Of a stretch of 9,485 bases of DNA, positions 6,227 through 9,485 are shown in pieces. Made by a program: the position numbers and the translations under genes. How positions within the stretch are numbered: position 1 is the stretch's first letter; each line of letters begins with the position of its first letter. The stretch is from Muribaculaceae bacterium (lineage in GTDB: Bacteria > Bacteroidota > Bacteroidia > Bacteroidales > Muribaculaceae), in assembly GCA_029052265.1 (NCBI GenBank), contig JAIDJJ010000270.1, forward strand, positions 1 to 9,485, in the 5' to 3' direction. The notes below the pieces were generated by a model that made no database searches, was not told where the DNA came from, and worked only from the letters and a program-made list of their open reading frames with translations.

Positions 6227-6400
6227 AATTGACCGAATCCCGTTACAATTAGGATAATTGCTGCATCCCCAAAATTCGCGTCCTTGCATCTGACCCTTCT
6301 TTTGCATTCTCTTAAGCATCGGCTTTCCGCATTTGGGGCAAGACGGAGCTCCCACTATAGAAGCTTGAGTCTTACGGAATTCAATCCTCTCTGCAGTCAT
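6212..6400 (-). CDS. Small C4 zinc-ribbon protein (topoisomerase-type zinc finger)
   Basis: This is a 62-residue protein with one zinc-binding module. Cys21-Pro-Lys-Cys24 and Cys46...Cys52 in FWGCSNYPNCNG match the topoisomerase I C-terminal zinc finger (zf-C4_Topoisom: C-P-x-C-G-x-x-M, then F-x-G-C-x-x-Y-P-x-C). In topoisomerase I such modules bind single-stranded DNA; free-standing copies are also known and their roles are mostly undefined. The first 18 residues are short and polar, and no catalytic domain is attached. The frame upstream of the ATG at 6400 gives no homologous extension, so it appears to be an independent gene rather than the tail of a broken topoisomerase or nuclease, though the latter cannot be excluded. 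It converges on carB across the shared terminator. An imperfect -7 box (TATCTTTA on the minus strand, 6465-6472) is the only promoter candidate seen. Confidence 0.75.
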   Translation of the reverse strand: MTAERIEFRKTQASIVGAPSCPKCGKPMLKRMQKKGQMQGREFWGCSNYPNCNGIRSIDNPD

Positions 6401-6559
6401 ATAAATTATTCCGGTGTTATTCCGCTTGAGATCAATTTTGACATCATGGTAGAGATGATTGTATGTAAAGATAGCTAAATTTTCTGATGTTTTAAGGCAA
6501 AAGATAGAAATATGATAGAGAATAATTTAACAGATAATCGCTCGTCCAATCAACAATCC

Positions 6560-6577
6560 CGATTAACCCTGATTATC
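6560..6577 (+). repeat. Third copy of the 18-bp repeat
   Basis: CGATTAACCCTGATTATC matches the consensus CGATTAAYCNNGATTNTC of the copies at 6190-6207 and 6209-6226. With the adjacent bases, CCCGAT (6558-6563) and ATCGGG (6575-6580) can form a hairpin. Confidence 0.55.
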
Positions 6578-6617
6578 GGGAAAATTCGGTTGCAATTAAA
6601 TTGCGCAGCATATTCAG

Positions 6618-6647
6618 TTGCAATCTCAAAAAATATTTGTAATTTTG
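6618..6647 (+). promoter_or_regulatory. Orphan promoter (TTG-N19-TAATTTTG)
   Basis: TTG at 6618-6620 and TAATTTTG at 6640-6647 are 19 bp apart, as good a match as the carB promoter. The predicted start is near 6653. No intact gene follows within the next ~160 bp; the next coding sequence is the remnant at 6814. Confidence 0.6.
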
Positions 6648-6813
6648 TGGATGGACTTTCACGCTGTGGGAGCGACGCTCGGAGGAGCGCAACGCAACGG
6701 CAAGCGGGAGTCTATAGACAAATAAAATATTACAAGAACCGGAATAAGTCGGTGTTTCTCTTATGACCTAAGAAGCTGCGTGACAACAGGGCTACATACC
6801 GCTGTAATTATAA

Positions 6814-7050
6814 GAATATGATTGTGAATCATATGATTGCCATAACACCATTGACAGCAAAATAGCCGAAGGGATGTCCCTGCAGGAACAAATCATAGCA
6901 GCCGACGAACGAGCCAAAATCGAACGTAAGATTACCGCTTTGGAACGTCAGATGTTCGACACAAAGCTGTTGCAATCCATGAAATCGGTTGCAGCATTTG
7001 CCGAATGCAGACGGACTTTGGTCGTTGACCTATTAATAGCTGTAAAATAG
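6814..7050 (+). pseudogene. C-terminal remnant of a DUF4391-like protein
   Basis: The frame is open between a stop at 6811-6813 and TAG at 7048-7050 (78 codons). Its middle reads TIDSKIAEGMSLQEQIIAADERAKIERKI, then TALERQM, a charged helical, coiled-coil-like segment resembling the C-terminal tail of DUF4391-type proteins, in which an LxEQI...LE+Q helix closes the protein. The family is normally over 200 residues long and is often found near restriction or helicase genes. The N-terminal part is missing and two stops (6805-6807 and 6811-6813) lie just upstream in frame. After residue ~50 the sequence (SMKSVAAFAECRR) no longer looks like the family, so the 3' end is also altered. The earliest ATG (6874) would give only 58 residues. 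The family assignment is from memory of the motif and is moderate at best; that this is a fragment is more certain. Confidence 0.45.
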
Positions 7051-7082
7051 CATTCCAAAACGCGATATTACAAATTTTTTAA

Positions 7083-7090
7083 TACCTTTG
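7083..7090 (+). promoter_or_regulatory. Candidate -7 box of the nitroreductase gene
   Basis: TACCTTTG matches TAnnTTTG exactly and lies 39 bp before the start codon. No TTG is present at the usual upstream distance. Confidence 0.5.
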
Positions 7091-7129
7091 TATTGAAGTT
7101 AACGGCAATACAACTTTAAAACCATAGAT

Positions 7130-7771
7130 ATGATGAATTTCAAGAAGATTTTGGGGCTGTCGGCTTTCGCCGCCATTATGCTCGGCTCTTGTGCCCAAAC
7201 CGGCAACGAGGTGAAAACGGAAAGTGAAGACAACGGCAAGAACATAGTCATAGAGACTATCATGAGCCGTCGCAGTGTGCGCGACTATGAACAGCGCGCC
7301 ATCCCCCGCGACACTATGCAGCTCATCGCTGAATGTGGTATCAATGCGCCTAACGGAATGAACAAGCAGGACTGGGAAATAAAGATTGTCGACGATCCTG
7401 AATTTATCAAAGGTATCACGGAACTGTATGTGAAAGAGAATCCCAATGCCGCGGAAGATCCGAAGTTCAAGAATATGTTCCGCAATGCGCCGACTGTTGT
7501 CTTTATTGCCGCTCCCGAAAACAGTTATTCCGGCGTGAATTGCGGACTGTTGGGTGAGAACATGATTCTTGCGGCATGGTCTATGGGTATAGGGTCATGC
7601 TGTCTCGGCGGTCCGGTAAGATTCTTGAATTCAGAGGTTGCGGCAGATTATCTTGCCAAACTTAATATTTCGGAAGGTTACACTGTTCTCTATGCCATCG
7701 GGTTCGGTTATCCTGCAGAAACTCCCGAAGCGAAACCGCGCGACAAATCCAAAATTCAGTTTGTCGACTGA
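7130..7771 (+). CDS. Exported nitroreductase-family flavoprotein (predicted lipoprotein)
   Basis: The protein has 213 residues (or 212 if the second ATG is used). Residues 1-21 form a lipoprotein signal: positive Lys5-Lys6, a hydrophobic core, and the lipobox LGSC with Cys21 as lipid anchor. From about residue 40 the nitroreductase fold begins: IETIMSRRSVRDYEQRAI holds the Arg-Arg-Ser motif (47-49) that binds FMN phosphate in this family, followed by INAPNGMNKQDWEIKIV (the APNGMNxQ-type FMN loop), GLLGENMILAAWSMGIGSCCLGGP, and a C-terminal VLYAIGFGYPAETPEAKPR block. Family members reduce nitro groups, quinones or enones with NAD(P)H. Most are cytoplasmic, so a membrane-anchored, envelope-located copy is unusual. 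A flexible acidic linker (residues 22-37) separates anchor and domain. It stands alone with its own promoter box and terminator. The physiological substrate is unknown. Confidence 0.88.
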   Translation: MMNFKKILGLSAFAAIMLGSCAQTGNEVKTESEDNGKNIVIETIMSRRSVRDYEQRAIPRDTMQLIAECGINAPNGMNKQDWEIKIVDDPEFIKGITELYVKENPNAAEDPKFKNMFRNAPTVVFIAAPENSYSGVNCGLLGENMILAAWSMGIGSCCLGGPVRFLNSEVAADYLAKLNISEGYTVLYAIGFGYPAETPEAKPRDKSKIQFVD

Positions 7772-7800
7772 ATCAAATATTCCGGCTATATAATAAAAAC

Positions 7801-7844
7801 CGAAAGCGGAAAGACCTGAAAATCTTTCCGCTTTCGATTTTTTA
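7801..7844. terminator. Bidirectional intrinsic terminator between nitroreductase and DPP III genes
   Basis: The perfect 14-bp stem CGAAAGCGGAAAGA (7801-7814) pairs with 7823-7836 around an 8-nt loop. A T run follows on the plus strand (7838-7843) and an A run precedes the stem (7795-7799), serving the minus-strand gene. Confidence 0.88.
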
Positions 7845-7857
7845 TCGGGAGATCATT

Positions 7858-9485
7858 TTAGAACCCGAGTGTGGTGTAGTCCTGGCTCAGACGGAGCATC
7901 TGGTCTTTGAAATCTTCACCGTATTTTAGTTTTACGTCGGTGATGTTGCCTTTCTCATCATATACCGGTTCGTAAACAGGATTGATAAATCCGCGATAGG
8001 GTGGTATGTTGAGTTTTGAGAAACGGTCAAGCACCTCCTTGTGGAGTTTGGGATCAACTTTCACAGCATACTTTTTGATAAGATCGGCTCCAGCCTTGTA
8101 GTCTCCCTCACTCTTGATACGCTGAATTTCTCCAAGTAGCTGACCGAACAGCTCGCGAAGCTTGCGGTAGTCATTGATTTTTACGTATGTCTTACCTTTT
8201 TTCTTCACTAACTCCACAACTTTCCCTTTCTTACCGTGGTCGAGCGCCCAGGAGGCGATAAGCTGACGGTTGCGCATGTGTGCTTCCTCAACATCCTTAC
8301 CCGGTTCGATACGGTTGAGCTGAGTCATGAGTCCGTTGAGCATGAACTTATAATACTCAGCCTGATAAGCATCGGGATTTTCAAGGATACCGAGCTCCTG
8401 AAGTTTGGGGTCGGCAAGATAATAGAGAGCGAACAGGTCGGCACGTGCCTCTTCAAGGGCGGAACCGTTCTCCTTGAGAGCTTCAGATTCAACTCCCGGC
8501 ATCAACTGCCCTGATGCATGTCCGAGGCATTCATGAAGATCAGTGTGAAGCATATCGGTGATGTAAAGATAGTCTTCGAGCATCTTGCGGGTCGGGGCAT
8601 CTATCACAAATTCTTCATTGAAGCCGTTGCCGTGAGAAGCCATGTCGTATGCTTCAGTGATATTCTCAATGGTCACGGATTTAGAACCATGAGCGGCACG
8701 GATCCAGTCGGCATTCGGAAGATTGATGCCGATAGCCGTGGAAGGAAACGCGTCGCCACCAAGCATCGCGGCATTGATCACCTTTGCAGAAACGCCCTTC
8801 ACTGACGGTTTGCGGAACTTCGGGTCTATCGGTGCATGATCTTCAAACCACTGTGCATTGCCTGAGATTGTCTCTGTGCGGGAAGAAGCCTCCTTGTTCT
8901 TGAAATTGACATAAGATTCCCATGATCCGGTCATTCCCAGGGGGTCTCCATAGCTTTCAATAAATCCGTTTACAAAGTCTACATCGCAGGCAGTATCTTC
9001 AGCCCACAGTATGGAATACTCATCGAAGTCGCGGAGATTGCCGGTGATATAGTAGTCAATCAGTTTGGTTATATATGCTTTCTGTTCCGGACTTTCGGCA
9101 ACACCCTTTGCCATGTCGAGCCAATAGATTATCTTGGCAATCGCCGGACCGTAAAGACCGTTGAGATGATAATGCTCCTCTTTGATTTTACCGTTCTCTT
9201 TGACTACCTTTGCGTTCAGTCCGTATGAAACAGGTTCCTTGTCATTTGGATCTTTCAACACCGCATAATAAGCCTCGACTTCAGCCTGGGTGACGCCATC
9301 TCCATATAGGTTTGAGGCGGAGTTGGCAACCACATCGACTGATCCGTCCTGGTTCACTCTTTTAGGCATTACAGTAGGATCGAAGATGACCGGGGTGAGT
9401 GTGGCAAGAAGTTGCTGACGGTTTTCACCGGGGTTTAGCGGTAGAAGGTTCTCCGGAAGAGCATTTACCGCATCGGTGAAAAATG
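7858..9485 (-). CDS. Dipeptidyl-peptidase III (peptidase family M49), 5' end outside the window
   Basis: This zinc metallopeptidase removes dipeptides from the N-terminus of short peptides. The hallmark HEXXGH motif is HECLGH at 8518-8535, the Cys-containing form reported for Bacteroides DPP III (vertebrates have HELLGH). The second motif EEARAD lies at 8437-8454, and its second Glu is 28 residues after the first His, the spacing expected for the third zinc ligand. Both ligand sets and the catalytic Glu are intact. The stop is TAA at 7858-7860. The ATG at 9369 (MPKRVNQDG) is internal: the frame stays open to the window edge, and the preceding residues (LLATLTPVIFDPTV) fit the protein. About 541 codons are visible. 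If the protein matches Bacteroides thetaiotaomicron DPP III (about 675 residues, recalled), roughly 130 codons are missing, so a signal peptide cannot be judged. Confidence 0.93.
   Translation of the reverse strand, partial: FFTDAVNALPENLLPLNPGENRQQLLATLTPVIFDPTVMPKRVNQDGSVDVVANSASNLYGDGVTQAEVEAYYAVLKDPNDKEPVSYGLNAKVVKENGKIKEEHYHLNGLYGPAIAKIIYWLDMAKGVAESPEQKAYITKLIDYYITGNLRDFDEYSILWAEDTACDVDFVNGFIESYGDPLGMTGSWESYVNFKNKEASSRTETISGNAQWFEDHAPIDPKFRKPSVKGVSAKVINAAMLGGDAFPSTAIGINLPNADWIRAAHGSKSVTIENITEAYDMASHGNGFNEEFVIDAPTRKMLEDYLYITDMLHTDLHECLGHASGQLMPGVESEALKENGSALEEARADLFALYYLADPKLQELGILENPDAYQAEYYKFMLNGLMTQLNRIEPGKDVEEAHMRNRQLIASWALDHGKKGKVVELVKKKGKTYVKINDYRKLRELFGQLLGEIQRIKSEGDYKAGADLIKKYAVKVDPKLHKEVLDRFSKLNIPPYRGFINPVYEPVYDEKGNITDVKLKYGEDFKDQMLRLSQDYTTLGF

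Larger units (their letters stand above)
6478..6813. other. Low-coding intergenic stretch with an orphan promoter and a repeat copy
   Basis: No convincing gene is seen here. It is AT-rich to about 6650, then has a G+C-rich patch (6665-6712) with GAGCG-A-CGCTC-GGAG-GAGCG (6670-6689), whose middle arm can pair with either neighbour. A small ACCG/CGGT hairpin follows near 6738-6752. The stretch looks like leftover DNA between the zinc-ribbon gene and the DUF4391-like remnant. Confidence 0.5.

Noticed and set aside
6651..6725. A 24-residue leader-peptide frame after the orphan promoter
   Set aside because: The ATG lies only four bases after the -7 box, at or before the expected transcription start, so it would probably not be in the transcript.
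6512..6766. An 84-codon plus-strand frame in the intergenic stretch
   Set aside because: Its composition looks non-coding, it spans the orphan promoter and the 18-bp repeat, and it shows no family motif.
9367..9369. ATG at 9369 as the start of the DPP III gene
   Set aside because: The frame remains open to the window edge with protein-like sequence, and the M49 fold needs more residues before the zinc motif than this start would give.

Overview
The window looks like a piece of a Bacteroidales chromosome, plausibly from a gut member such as a Muribaculaceae species; the family is an inference. Supporting signs are the promoters (a TTG element 19-20 bp upstream of TAATTTTG, the Bacteroidetes TAnnTTTG type), A-rich leaders without clear Shine-Dalgarno sequences, an M49 peptidase with the HECLGH form of its zinc motif, and an exported nitroreductase-family lipoprotein. 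No ribosomal or tRNA gene is visible.

Left third (1-1664). On the minus strand lie the 5' part of a polyphosphate kinase gene (ppk1) that carries two in-frame stop codons, and a short AlkD-like DNA-repair gene. Between them sits a 553-bp internally deleted IS5-type element (680-1232). It has 33-bp terminal inverted repeats, a TTA target duplication, only the last ~50 codons of a transposase, and a long cruciform-forming palindrome just inside each terminal repeat. The palindrome tips are homologous in inverted orientation and differ by compensating base-pair changes. The element landed exactly on the stop codon of the AlkD-like gene and regenerated it. It separates this gene from ppk1, which may once have been cotranscribed with it.

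Middle (1665-6170). A divergent promoter region serves the AlkD-like gene (minus) and a DEDDh (DnaQ-type) 3'-5' exonuclease (plus). Next comes carB, the large subunit of carbamoyl-phosphate synthase, with its own promoter, a start-site palindrome and a strong terminator. Its sequence looks more like the CPS domains of eukaryotic CAD/CPS1 than like Escherichia coli CarB, and no carA is present in the window.

Right third (6171-9485). A small C4 zinc-ribbon gene (minus) is flanked by three copies of an 18-bp repeat. A low-coding stretch follows, with a well-formed but orphan promoter and the 3' remnant of a DUF4391-like gene. Then come an exported nitroreductase-like lipoprotein gene (plus) and, converging on it across a bidirectional terminator, a dipeptidyl-peptidase III (M49) gene whose 5' end lies outside the window.

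Apart from the carB metabolic step (carbamoyl phosphate for pyrimidines and arginine), the genes do not form one pathway. The noteworthy biology is the remodelling at both accessory stretches, above all the structured ends of the small IS derivative.
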